Origin: Giardia muris
Lineage: Eukaryota; Fornicata; Diplomonadida; Hexamitidae
Length of the DNA stretch: 64,000 nucleotides
Assembly: GCA_006247105.1 (NCBI GenBank)
Contig: CM016928.1
Location: 248,001 to 312,000 of the forward strand
Direction of reading: 5' to 3'
Below, one piece after another: positions 1-8,815 of this stretch (the stretch's first letter is position 1; each line of letters starts with the position of its first letter). The notes below the pieces were generated by a model. That model did no database searches. It saw only the letters and a list, made by a program, of their open reading frames with translations, and was not told the DNA's origin. Position numbers and translations under genes: made by a program.

Positions 1-2
1 TC

Positions 3-1133
3 AACTATCTCCCAGGTCCAGCGACGGTCAGAGAAAATGTCCGCTTTGCGCGCGCACAGGAGCCCCCGGGGATAGAGGTCTATGGAGAGGCCGTCCGTAA
101 GCTCAAGCACTTGGTTGGGACGGAACACGAGCTACACATCTTATGTGGAGAAGGGATGGTGGCTCTTGATGCGGCTGTCTGCTCGCTGGTCGAGCCTGGG
201 GACGACGTTCTAGTGATCACCAATGGTGTCTTTGGTTCCTGGTTTGAGGATCTTGTAGCAAGACATCGAGGTATTCCGACCGTTTTGGCATGCCCTTGGG
301 AACGGCCAGTCTCCCCTGCCACCCTTGACGCGTTCCTCCGACAGACGGAGAAGTCCTTCAAGGTTGCTACTCTAGTTCACTGCGATACTCCGACTGGCGT
401 CCTTAATGACGTCCGCAGTCTCGTCTCGTTACTCATGCGCCGCGGAATCCTCACGATAGTTGACAGCGTCTCCGCCGCCTTCGCGACGCCCCTTGAGATG
501 GATGCCTGGGGGATTGACGTTCTCCTTCTTGGTTCTCAGAAGGTACTCTCATGCCCGACGGGACTAGCGATGGTTGCCGTCAGTGCAAGGGCATGGGCGG
601 CGATTGAGACGCGCAACACTCCGATCGCGGGCTACTATACGAATCTGCTCCTCTTCAAGGGATGTGTTGAAACTGGGAAGTTCCCCTACGCCCTCCCGAA
701 CTCTGAGCTCGCAGGACTATTAGCTGCCATCAACAATATCATCCAGGAGACTCCCGAGGCCTTACAAAAACGTCACAGGACCATCGCCGCTGCGGTCCGT
801 ACTGGACTCCAAGAAAGCGGATTGCGCTTATTCTTAGATGATGGGTACAGTCCGACTGTCACCGCGTTCCGTATTCCAGAAGGCGTTACAGCCCGTGAGA
901 TTGTCGCAGACATGCAGAAGCTTTTCAATATCACGATAACGTGCGGTCTCGATTCTGTCACAGACACAGTCATTCGCCTTGGGCATTTGGGCGAAAACGC
1001 CCGTGTAGAGACGACTCTCTTTGTCCTCAAGGCTCTAGGAGCCGTTTTTTCACGCCGAGGAGTCCCTCTTCGAAAGGATCCTGGAGAGGTCTTCTTCCGA
1101 GAGTATTGCAAGATTGTTGGGATCAACTCATGA
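3..1133 (+). CDS. Class V aminotransferase, AGXT-like (5' partial)
   Basis: The frame is open from the left window edge, so the N-terminus is missing. The first visible residues, NYLPGPATV, match the start region of alanine-glyoxylate / serine-pyruvate / 2-aminoethylphosphonate transaminases, so only a few residues are probably lost. The PLP-binding lysine lies in GSQKVLSCPTGLAM (Lys codon 540-542), preceded by the acidic DSVSAAFATP stretch typical of fold-type I enzymes. Family members move an amino group from an amino acid to glyoxylate or pyruvate. The exact substrate cannot be read from the sequence. The gene ends in TGA two bases from the stop of the convergent gene at 1136. The family is common in bacteria, so lateral origin is possible but untested. 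Confidence 0.85.
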   Translation, partial: NYLPGPATVRENVRFARAQEPPGIEVYGEAVRKLKHLVGTEHELHILCGEGMVALDAAVCSLVEPGDDVLVITNGVFGSWFEDLVARHRGIPTVLACPWERPVSPATLDAFLRQTEKSFKVATLVHCDTPTGVLNDVRSLVSLLMRRGILTIVDSVSAAFATPLEMDAWGIDVLLLGSQKVLSCPTGLAMVAVSARAWAAIETRNTPIAGYYTNLLLFKGCVETGKFPYALPNSELAGLLAAINNIIQETPEALQKRHRTIAAAVRTGLQESGLRLFLDDGYSPTVTAFRIPEGVTAREIVADMQKLFNITITCGLDSVTDTVIRLGHLGENARVETTLFVLKALGAVFSRRGVPLRKDPGEVFFREYCKIVGINS

Positions 1134-1135
1134 CC

Positions 1136-2698
1136 TCAGATCCCCGTGGGCGTGGTATTCGAGTCTGTCGCGACCAGAGATGTCCGGAGATTGCGTTCGG
1201 AGCCTCTTTTCCAGCTTCTACACGGTATGGCATGGAGTACCCCTAGCTCTATGGACGTCGGGTCCATATCGTCTAGTAAAGAGGTGTAGTTCTGCTCCAC
1301 GAGGTACTCCGGCTCGCTGGATTGCTTAGAGGAAGTCATCGATGATGGCCCTGGCCGAAAGGAACGTCCGGAGACATGAATCGGTGTCTTTCTGATGACA
1401 TCTCGTCCCCGAGCCTCACGTATGGCCTTGGTAAGCGTCACGGTATTTCTGGCGGCCGTTTTGGTCGGCCGCGTGGACCTCGAAGTTGCACGATCATTTA
1501 ACGAGACTGATCTAGACACTCCATCCACATCCCGTAGTGTTCGTGAGTGCGGTCGGGATTCAGACTCAGTATGTGGCTCCCTAGCGGACGAGAAGAGGTC
1601 CATGAGTTGTTGTCGCATCTCATCACTACCAAGTGTTGGTGCACGCGTACTCATTGAGGTCGCTTCTGATGCCAGGCCACTTCCAGGCTTGGGCTGTGAG
1701 AGGGTTGAAGAGGATGGGACTCCAACCCCATAGGAACTGGAGATACATTGCGGGTCATAGACGGAAAGGCGTAAGCCATCGACCCCGGTTGGCGTGAAAA
1801 AGATGCTTCGAATGCATGGGATTTCCGGCTTATCGTCCATATGATTGACTCCTCGTATGGTGGATAAGAGCGGGGCTGTGTGAGCGCCACTGAAAGATAC
1901 TCGATCTGTAGCTGTTTCTGCTCTTCTAGGTGGTGGTTCTGTCAAAAAGGTATCAGTTACCTCACCTCCAGAAAGTCGAAGATCGAGCGTGCTTGTGGTT
2001 AAAGCTGTACTAAGACCAGAACGAGTGCCCCCAGTGGCAGTCGAAGGTGGTGCAGAAGTCAAAAGTGTTGACCTCCTACTGGTCTGCTTTGGCCGTACAG
2101 TGGATTGCCTTGAGCTCCCAACCCTTTGTCCGGTTGTTTGCCGTTCAATATTGAGAGCGGTTTTAGTGACGCGGCTAGATCCCGCGGCACGACTGGCTCG
2201 TAGCTGTGCACTCGTCGCCCTGGTCCCAGCGACCATCAACTGCTCCTTCTTTCTATCTACCTCCATAGGATAATGACGCTGACTAATGGCGAGAGCCCTA
2301 CGGAACTCCCCAAGCGCGCTCAGGCTAGGTAAGCGGGTGCGCTGATAATAGAGGTCCTCGAGCGTCTCCCGCTGCTGTTTCGTCCGGTTCAGAGGGCTGA
2401 TTTCATCAATTTCTAAGTCATCAAGTCGTAGATGATCGATCGTATGAACCGGCCGCACGAGGATCGGCTGGGTCCCAAGAGCACTTTGTGCATGTGCCCG
2501 GTGCTCCCAGGCCTCCTTCTTGTTCTCGTGGGGCTTCCGTACGTGCTCCTCATAGATATCCTGCGCGAGCTTCAGACAATGGGAGTCCTGGCGCACGGCG
2601 TCCGCGGGGAGGTAGCGGACCTCGTACTCATAAAGGAGCGCGTTGTCCGCCCGCTGCGCCGTGGGGACCTTATGCAGCGAGTAGATGGGACTAAGCAT
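1136..2698 (-). CDS. Hypothetical low-complexity S/T/R-rich protein
   Basis: This is a 520-residue protein that I do not recognise. Residues 1-165 are more ordered and helix-prone, with repeated Tyr/Arg/Leu patterns. The rest is rich in Ser, Thr, Arg and Pro, as expected for a disordered tail. No signal peptide or membrane segment is visible. The ATG at 2698 is favoured because it faces the ATG of the divergent gene at 2707 across only 8 bp of AT-rich DNA. Its TGA lies two bases from the stop of the aminotransferase gene. A cytoskeletal role is possible but unsupported. Confidence 0.75.
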   Translation of the reverse strand: MLSPIYSLHKVPTAQRADNALLYEYEVRYLPADAVRQDSHCLKLAQDIYEEHVRKPHENKKEAWEHRAHAQSALGTQPILVRPVHTIDHLRLDDLEIDEISPLNRTKQQRETLEDLYYQRTRLPSLSALGEFRRALAISQRHYPMEVDRKKEQLMVAGTRATSAQLRASRAAGSSRVTKTALNIERQTTGQRVGSSRQSTVRPKQTSRRSTLLTSAPPSTATGGTRSGLSTALTTSTLDLRLSGGEVTDTFLTEPPPRRAETATDRVSFSGAHTAPLLSTIRGVNHMDDKPEIPCIRSIFFTPTGVDGLRLSVYDPQCISSSYGVGVPSSSTLSQPKPGSGLASEATSMSTRAPTLGSDEMRQQLMDLFSSAREPHTESESRPHSRTLRDVDGVSRSVSLNDRATSRSTRPTKTAARNTVTLTKAIREARGRDVIRKTPIHVSGRSFRPGPSSMTSSKQSSEPEYLVEQNYTSLLDDMDPTSIELGVLHAIPCRSWKRGSERNLRTSLVATDSNTTPTGI

Positions 2699-2706
2699 AA
2701 ATTCTT
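2699..2706. promoter_or_regulatory. 8-bp divergent intergenic spacer / bidirectional initiator
   Basis: The start codons of the genes at 2698 (minus) and 2707 (plus) are separated only by AAATTCTT. Giardia promoters are known to be very short AT-rich elements that often fire in both directions. Both leaders must therefore be almost absent, or both promoters must lie inside the neighbouring coding sequence. Confidence 0.6.
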
Positions 2707-5454
2707 ATGCACTTGCAGCGGACCGACCTGGCCCTGCGGTTCCACACGCTCCGGAACGTCGACTGCATGATGGAGGGCCTGATGAGCATTGTCGTCCGCT
2801 TCGAAAGCGCCCAGCCGGATGGTGTCATAGCGACGCGCTGCAACCGTTTCGCACCCCCTTCAAGTTTCAGCCATTATCAGCATCGGGAAGGACCGCCACT
2901 TGTAGGTCGGGATGGGATGAGTACGGGCGCCTTCGCCCTGCGATATAGCGACCAGCGTGTCGAGCTCAAATTGACGCTTCATTTTTCGATCTTTCACCTG
3001 TACAGTCTTCCGACCCGGGCCAACCTCATACTCGAGTGTTACTTCTATCGGGGGAAGGCCGAGGCCCTACTCGCTGGCCCCTGTCCGCCCCTCAAAGAGT
3101 TCAAGCGCCTATCACATAAGACGTATGAGTTGCAAGATTTGCAGCTTCCGTACATCTGCACCTATAGCGAGTGCGTGAGCTACCTGTACTTCGTTGACCT
3201 GTCCACGACGGTTGCCTGGTGGCCCGTCGAGACCATAGATCTGGACAGGACCATCTTGGGACAACTCAAGCGCAAGACGGCGGGAGACTTCATTCTCCAG
3301 ACCATCGTGGCGAAGGAGAAGAACCTCCACGATGCCACCTTCTGCTGCGAGCAGGAGGTCCCGGATAATCGAGCTCGACTGATGCGACGCCAGGACATCG
3401 GAAGGTCTCCTCAAAATACCGAACTAATTGAGGATTTTGACTCAGGGATCTACAAGAAGTCTCCGGTCCTTCGTTCTCAGGCGCCTACCCCGAATCTTAA
3501 GCTGGAAGACCTTGATCCTTTGCCGCAGAACCCCTCCTTGAATGGAGATGGGCACAAGAAGAAGCGGAGGGGGTCGGAAAAGGACGGTCAGTGTAGCCCT
3601 CCATTCAAGACGGGAGGCCTTCTAGAAGACCCATCGGAACTACGCCTCAAAAGTTATTCGCTATGTACTCTGCATTGTAGCAACATAGGAAAGCTCACCA
3701 GCCTCTTCAATAGCCAGAAAGATGGAGAGCTGCTCCACTTCAGCATCTTACAGCGCGCAACTCTATTATATCTTGCTAACGCCCATGATCAAGCTCTTGG
3801 TGACTCGGGTAAGCTTGGCCAGAGCAGTTTTAGCTGGGTGCACACGCGGTTCAATACCCGATCCTGTGACGGGCTTTCTCTGGCATACGAGAGTACATGC
3901 CTCGATATCCTCTACGAGGTCTTCACGATGACGCATGCCCCCCTGTCGCAGAGTGTTTTTCAGGTTTTACAGCATCAGTATGCACGACTACAACGGTCCT
4001 GCGTGAAGGAGCTGACGGATGTGCTTCTAGGAACCCTCACTCCGAGAGCATTGAAGGATCACTTCCGGGATCATGCCATGGAACGCCTGGATGAGAGATC
4101 GCAGGTGCAGGATAAGCTCGTCGATATTATTGCGGAACAACAAGCGTCCTGCTTCAGAACAAGCAATACTAACGTCACCCTCCTATATAAGGCTTCCGGC
4201 GGCCAGACCTTGCGACATAATGGAGCCGCTAGTGGTCTTGGCAGTCAAGTCTTCGGGTCTGTTGTCGCCTTGGACGGGAAGTTCCATGCTGCGAAGCCAA
4301 TCATCCAAGCCGAAGAGGCACGTGACCTTACTGATCAAAACAGCCTAGCATGTTATCAACTTGTCACGGCCCTCGTCGATTGGCTCAAGACGACCCAGGA
4401 TAAGTTCCCCAGAATGCTCCCCTTTCATGGGCCAGCATCCGCACCACCCCCTACCGTTATCCATGCACGCACGGGTGCCGGAGACCCTGCGGGTGAGTAT
4501 CACATCCTTAACGAGATCATCTCGAGCGTCGAGAAGATTGAACGGATCGCACGGGTCAGTCGTGCAAACCAGCCCAAGGACGTGTTTATCATGGCCCATG
4601 GCTACCGGGGAGATTTCTGTGATCTCCGACTGCTGGCGGACTGTCTCCGACAGCATACCCTATGCGGACGCAGTGCACGTCATCCTAGGCTCATTGATCA
4701 GCCATACCTCATCCTGGCTAAGAGCTATCAGTCGAATACGCTCTGCAGCTTCTTAGAGATGGGGATACGCCTGGCGGACGAGGTCGTTACGTCCTTGGAG
4801 GCGGATAGCATAGCTATCAAACGACTACATTTCATTGGGCACAGTATGGGAGGGTTAGTCATCCAGGCCTGTCTTGCCACAAGCAGGATGGAACCATACC
4901 TCAAGTATCTTGGACATCTTGTCTGTCTTAATAGCCCCTTGGGCGGTGGGGCGTCCAGCAACGGCCTTGTACGCTTCGGCCTGAAAATGATGGCTGGGAA
5001 TAAGAAGGAACACTCGATCAAGGAGTTATTGGGTGGGAAGGTGACGAGAAAACTTCTTCAACAGGTTCAACCCTCATACCCGTGGCTTCAACCCGGTCAT
5101 ATTGGACTCCCCGTTCTTGAGGTCCTGACCACCCACTCCCACCTGGACCTGTTCAAATATTGGGTTCTGATGTCGTCTTTACAAGACGGGTATGTCGATT
5201 ACTTCAATGCGTTGTTATTGCCACAGGAGGCCACCCCGATTGGAAACTTACTGTTGGAGAAGGCACGGATTGGAGACGTGAGGATAGACCGATACCTCTT
5301 CAACTTTGACGAGCTCCCAACCATCCTCGTCAACGCGACCGGGATCGACCGGTCCACTGGAAGGGATGCGCACATCGCACACCTCTGCAGTTACGAGCTG
5401 ATGCTCGCCGTCACGGAGCTGGCGTTTGGGTGGTACATCTGTCCTCCAAGTTAG
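2707..5454 (+). CDS. FAM135-like protein with DUF676-type serine esterase/lipase domain
   Basis: This 915-residue protein has the FAM135 layout: a long N-terminal region and a C-terminal alpha/beta-hydrolase domain. The nucleophile elbow is intact as GHSMGG (residues about 711-716, Ser codon 4843-4845). It is preceded by the oxyanion-side strand ending in MAHGYRGD. Downstream are LNSPLGGGAS and a family-like SSLQDGYVDYFNA, with a HSHLD stretch in between. A basic low-complexity stretch lies near residues 280-295. The substrate is unknown; the family is predicted to hydrolyse lipid esters. There is no signal peptide. The last 44 bp overlap the 3' end of the convergent gene at 5411. Confidence 0.85.
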   Translation: MHLQRTDLALRFHTLRNVDCMMEGLMSIVVRFESAQPDGVIATRCNRFAPPSSFSHYQHREGPPLVGRDGMSTGAFALRYSDQRVELKLTLHFSIFHLYSLPTRANLILECYFYRGKAEALLAGPCPPLKEFKRLSHKTYELQDLQLPYICTYSECVSYLYFVDLSTTVAWWPVETIDLDRTILGQLKRKTAGDFILQTIVAKEKNLHDATFCCEQEVPDNRARLMRRQDIGRSPQNTELIEDFDSGIYKKSPVLRSQAPTPNLKLEDLDPLPQNPSLNGDGHKKKRRGSEKDGQCSPPFKTGGLLEDPSELRLKSYSLCTLHCSNIGKLTSLFNSQKDGELLHFSILQRATLLYLANAHDQALGDSGKLGQSSFSWVHTRFNTRSCDGLSLAYESTCLDILYEVFTMTHAPLSQSVFQVLQHQYARLQRSCVKELTDVLLGTLTPRALKDHFRDHAMERLDERSQVQDKLVDIIAEQQASCFRTSNTNVTLLYKASGGQTLRHNGAASGLGSQVFGSVVALDGKFHAAKPIIQAEEARDLTDQNSLACYQLVTALVDWLKTTQDKFPRMLPFHGPASAPPPTVIHARTGAGDPAGEYHILNEIISSVEKIERIARVSRANQPKDVFIMAHGYRGDFCDLRLLADCLRQHTLCGRSARHPRLIDQPYLILAKSYQSNTLCSFLEMGIRLADEVVTSLEADSIAIKRLHFIGHSMGGLVIQACLATSRMEPYLKYLGHLVCLNSPLGGGASSNGLVRFGLKMMAGNKKEHSIKELLGGKVTRKLLQQVQPSYPWLQPGHIGLPVLEVLTTHSHLDLFKYWVLMSSLQDGYVDYFNALLLPQEATPIGNLLLEKARIGDVRIDRYLFNFDELPTILVNATGIDRSTGRDAHIAHLCSYELMLAVTELAFGWYICPPS

Positions 5455-7120
5455 TCAGATCCACTTGAAGGCTAAAGACCCCATCTCGTACACGTATCAC
5501 TTCATGGGCCGGACAAACGTACGGGCTCTGGCTAGAGAACCAGCCCACGGCCGCCTCCCAGTTACGCATCGTCTCATGGTGAGTATCGAGCATGAGACTC
5601 GAGAAGTTGACAATGGCACGGTGCAAGCTTTGAGTAATGATTTCCCTGCAGTACCCCATTTCATATGTGAGTACCGTCTCGAACACGACTCCGTAGTGAA
5701 TACTCTCGAGGAAGGCTGCGTATACATGCTGGTAACGCCCCAACAAGGTCCTCTGGCGTTTGGAAAGGTGCGAGTGATCGATATCGGGGAGTTGGACTGG
5801 ATCTTTCAAAGGGTTGCGATGAGGCTGTAACAGTGCAACGGCCATTTGGACCTTCGTCTCCCAATCCTCTGGAGTCGGTGTCGCTGCTATCGCTGAAGTT
5901 CCAAGCTCCTCAGATAGAATAGACTCGATGAGGGCATTGAGCTTACTCACCTCTATATCTGTAACTTTGGCCTTCTGGAGCTTCAGAAGAAGGGTATTAA
6001 GCCGATCGTGAAGATACTCGATGAGAGCTATCAGGTCCCGTCGTATCCTCAAGAGGAGGTGGACGAGTCCGTACGTCTCCTTCGCATACGTGAGTTGCGC
6101 ATGCACCATCTTTCGGATGTGACTGATGCTCTTCTGCCCGATCGCCTGGCAATGTGCTGTACAAGGGACACACGCACAAGCGGCATTGACTAGGCTTTGT
6201 GGGAGGATCCCAGCCACGTGTTGCTGCACCGTCATCGTCGTATACACGTCCGAGAGGCGCTTCGAGGCCTCCGAGCTCCCCTCCTGCGCTCGGATGGCGT
6301 CAGCGATTGCAAACTCAAACCTTGCACATATACTGAGGATGTGCTGCTGCTTGCGTGCCTGAAGTAGCGCTCTCGATAGTAAGTTCCGTCTAACTATGTG
6401 GCAGGAGGACGAGTCGACCTGCCCATTGAGGAAGGAATGCTCAAATGGCTCCAGATCAATGTTAAACCCATGTGCATTGAGATAGGCCTCTGAAATGCAG
6501 TCAATCGTGCGATACTTCTTCAGGCCACGATAGGACACGTCTTTCCGGTCAAGAGCCGCAAATATGTAGCGTCCCGGATACTGTTCGGAAGAACCGGAAT
6601 CGGATTCAAAGGAGAGTACCCGATCCCTCTTGGAAAGGGCTACCGTCTTCTTCTTTTCAAGAGAAGGAGGCTCGTTCTCGACAAACTTCTCTGTCTGGCT
6701 CAGGAAGACCTCGGAGGGTTGAGTGAAGAGGAGACGGACGAGCTCGTGCCGCTTCAGACGTCCGTGTGCCAATAGCAGCTTCAAGAAGTTAGCGGCAGCA
6801 TAATCAAGCGTTGTCGTGCAGCTGGTGGGAAACATCAAGGCAGATGGAAGGGGTGGGAGAGCTATTACCTCCTCCCTCGTCGAGAGACATAGACAGGCAT
6901 GTAGCCGTAGAAGGTGACTAACGGTAAGGTCAATGGCCATTGGGGTCGGATCCGTGGCTATGGTTAGAGAGATACTCAAGACGATCTCGTCTCCTTCGTG
7001 CGAGACCGCGTCCACCAGGACTGTCGGACCATCGACGATGAACTCGCCATCCGGAGAGCTTAGAGTGGACCTATACGAGGCTACGAGCGCCTCGTACTGC
7101 AGTCCTGTTAGTCTTGGCAT
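5411..7120 (-). CDS. Hypothetical protein, mainly helical
   Basis: This is a 569-residue protein I cannot assign. It has long amphipathic helices between about residues 260 and 420, including leucine-rich stretches such as LLLRIRRDLIALIEYLHDRL. A Cys-rich patch (ACACVPCTAHC) sits near residue 310. No membrane segment is evident. The ATG at 7120 is preceded by GGAGGAAAATA, a normal A-rich initiator. The 3' end overlaps the FAM135-like gene by 44 bp, so each gene's last codons are the other's antisense. Confidence 0.75.
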   Translation of the reverse strand: MPRLTGLQYEALVASYRSTLSSPDGEFIVDGPTVLVDAVSHEGDEIVLSISLTIATDPTPMAIDLTVSHLLRLHACLCLSTREEVIALPPLPSALMFPTSCTTTLDYAAANFLKLLLAHGRLKRHELVRLLFTQPSEVFLSQTEKFVENEPPSLEKKKTVALSKRDRVLSFESDSGSSEQYPGRYIFAALDRKDVSYRGLKKYRTIDCISEAYLNAHGFNIDLEPFEHSFLNGQVDSSSCHIVRRNLLSRALLQARKQQHILSICARFEFAIADAIRAQEGSSEASKRLSDVYTTMTVQQHVAGILPQSLVNAACACVPCTAHCQAIGQKSISHIRKMVHAQLTYAKETYGLVHLLLRIRRDLIALIEYLHDRLNTLLLKLQKAKVTDIEVSKLNALIESILSEELGTSAIAATPTPEDWETKVQMAVALLQPHRNPLKDPVQLPDIDHSHLSKRQRTLLGRYQHVYAAFLESIHYGVVFETVLTYEMGYCREIITQSLHRAIVNFSSLMLDTHHETMRNWEAAVGWFSSQSPYVCPAHEVIRVRDGVFSLQVDLTNLEDRCTTQTPAP

Positions 7121-7640
7121 TATTTTCCTCCTTGTCGCTTGAAGACGTTAGTGGAATGTGCCAAACTCGAGGGGATGTGCCGAGATACTGGTCTCATAAC
7201 CGTCTAGGGACACTAGCAGAAAATGGATACCGACCGTACCCGCTCTAGAGAATCAGGACTGTGACCTAGCAATGCGGGTAGTACGGGAGCACATCTCTGG
7301 GAAGAAACGACTGCCTGCCGTCCGTACCCTTTGCTATTGTGCTATCAAACAATGGGACTTGAAGGAACTAGCAGACGTCATTTCCCAGCACTTAGACCGC
7401 ATGAATCCTTGCAATCCGAGCGTGCCTACCTTCAGCACCGTACTGGAGAGGATCCGGGTTGGTGTCTTGACGAGCCTCCTAACTTCCCAGCGGTTCGGCC
7501 CTACAGGTTCAGTTTGCGCTGGATCAGTACAATAGTGAGCGCGCATAGTCCCTTCTGGCAGAGGCCCCGACGTCGCCTCTCAACCTCTACGCTGCTGGAC
7601 GTGGGTCTTTGATGGCCCCGATGGCCCTCTTGTAAAAAAC
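7121..7640. other. 520-bp divergent intergenic region, largest gap in the window
   Basis: This gap separates the divergent genes starting at 7120 (minus) and 7641 (plus). It is much longer than most gaps here. It holds one possible 87-codon plus-strand ORF (7272-7535). I found no tRNA boxes, long repeat or clear structured RNA. The last bases, TGTAAAAAAC, form the A-rich initiator of the gene at 7641. Confidence 0.5.
7272..7535 (+). CDS. Possible small ORF, 87 codons
   Basis: An ATG-started ORF fills half of the large gap. Its translation has a plausible globular composition, including CYCAIKQWDLKELADVISQ. There is no A-rich initiator directly before the ATG, which weakens the case. It is in frame with the next gene and separated from it by two stops (7533 TAG, 7536 TGA), with no further stop up to 7641. 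It may be a real small gene, a decayed 5' part of the next gene, or chance. Confidence 0.25.
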   Translation: MRVVREHISGKKRLPAVRTLCYCAIKQWDLKELADVISQHLDRMNPCNPSVPTFSTVLERIRVGVLTSLLTSQRFGPTGSVCAGSVQ

Positions 7641-8786
7641 ATGTCTCTTGAGGTCGATACCACCTTCCAAACGAGCTATAATCGCGCACTAGCATCTCTG
7701 ACTAGCATGGCCTTCACAGAGGCATTAGAGTACATCGCGGGTGCCATTGAGCGTTATGAACGTGCCCAAGAAGAGATAACTAATCGTCTTCGTACTGTTA
7801 TTCAGGACGATGAGCGCATCAGGTTGATCTTGCTATCCACGACATGTACCTTAAACCTGGTTCGGCAATTCGCCCGCGTTTACACTCGCCAGACCGTCAG
7901 CGACACAGATCTCATCAGCATCTCACGACGTATCCGCGAGCTTGATGGTTTCATCCCAACGAAAGAGGAGTTGAAGGCAGCGGCACAAGAACCGTTGCTA
8001 CTGCCATCCAACCCTTTTCTCGTCCTTAGGATGTGTTACAAGTCCATCATCGTGTGCAGAGCGCTTGTTTTTGCTCCAGGTCAGTTCGACCTCCAGAAGA
8101 GTACTGACTTCCTTCACAATACCTATGTCGATGAAGAGCTCAATACCCCCGAGTTCAATCAGTACTTCTACTCGTTGCTACGTTTAGATCAACGATATCT
8201 TGACGTCCCATTGCCACCAGGGACGGATGTCAGCGAAGAGGCCCTGCTGACCCAGATTTCTACCGGAAATGGGAAACTGAGCCGTTCTACGTGGCTTCTG
8301 ATCCTTCTCGCGCAACAGGGAGAGAAGGGGCGTTGTTCTGGGACGATTCCGTGGGATAAGGTGGATCTTGCACCCTTCCGTACCCTGGACTGCGCATCCT
8401 TCATCGTCACGGCATTATTGAGCATGAACTTGACTAGAATAGCCTTTGACTTTCTGCGACGGCTTTTCGCCCTCGGAGAGGTGAGTGACGGGCTCGACCT
8501 GTTGAGGCAACGCGTCTTAGTCGCCCTTCATCATCAAAAACTCATCTGCCCTGAAGACTTTGACCTTCCACCGTACACTGAGGCGGAGGACGAGGCCTTG
8601 AAGGCCGACCCGACCATCATGAAGGCATATCTCGTCATCCCTCCAAAGGCTCGTCAAACCAAACCAATGCCTGAGCGTTGGATCAAGAAGCCGAAGAAGA
8701 CGACGCGTAAGGTACGGCAAGGAGCGACAGCTGAGAAGGGTGAGATAACGAAGGTCGCACGTACAAATCGCCACAAGAACCGTTGA
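7641..8786 (+). CDS. Helical-repeat protein, possible divergent SRP72
   Basis: This 381-residue protein has an all-helical body (about 1-310) and a basic tail. The tail contains PMPERWIKKPKKTTRK (around residues 340-355). It resembles the PDPERW-type RNA-binding motif of SRP72, the TPR subunit of the signal recognition particle, although SRP72 is usually nearly twice as long. If correct, it would work with SRP54, encoded at 35317-36900. The ATG follows an A-run (TGTAAAAAAC). The assignment rests on one short motif and general architecture, so another helical-repeat RNA-binding protein is possible. Confidence 0.65.
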   Translation: MSLEVDTTFQTSYNRALASLTSMAFTEALEYIAGAIERYERAQEEITNRLRTVIQDDERIRLILLSTTCTLNLVRQFARVYTRQTVSDTDLISISRRIRELDGFIPTKEELKAAAQEPLLLPSNPFLVLRMCYKSIIVCRALVFAPGQFDLQKSTDFLHNTYVDEELNTPEFNQYFYSLLRLDQRYLDVPLPPGTDVSEEALLTQISTGNGKLSRSTWLLILLAQQGEKGRCSGTIPWDKVDLAPFRTLDCASFIVTALLSMNLTRIAFDFLRRLFALGEVSDGLDLLRQRVLVALHHQKLICPEDFDLPPYTEAEDEALKADPTIMKAYLVIPPKARQTKPMPERWIKKPKKTTRKVRQGATAEKGEITKVARTNRHKNR

Positions 8787-8815
8787 GCTCCGTTGCTCAC
8801 TGACTCAGTGGCGGG

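Noticed and set aside
1395..2770. Several plus-strand ORFs opposite the S/T/R-rich gene
   Set aside because: They are shadows of the minus-strand gene. None has an initiator or a recognisable product.
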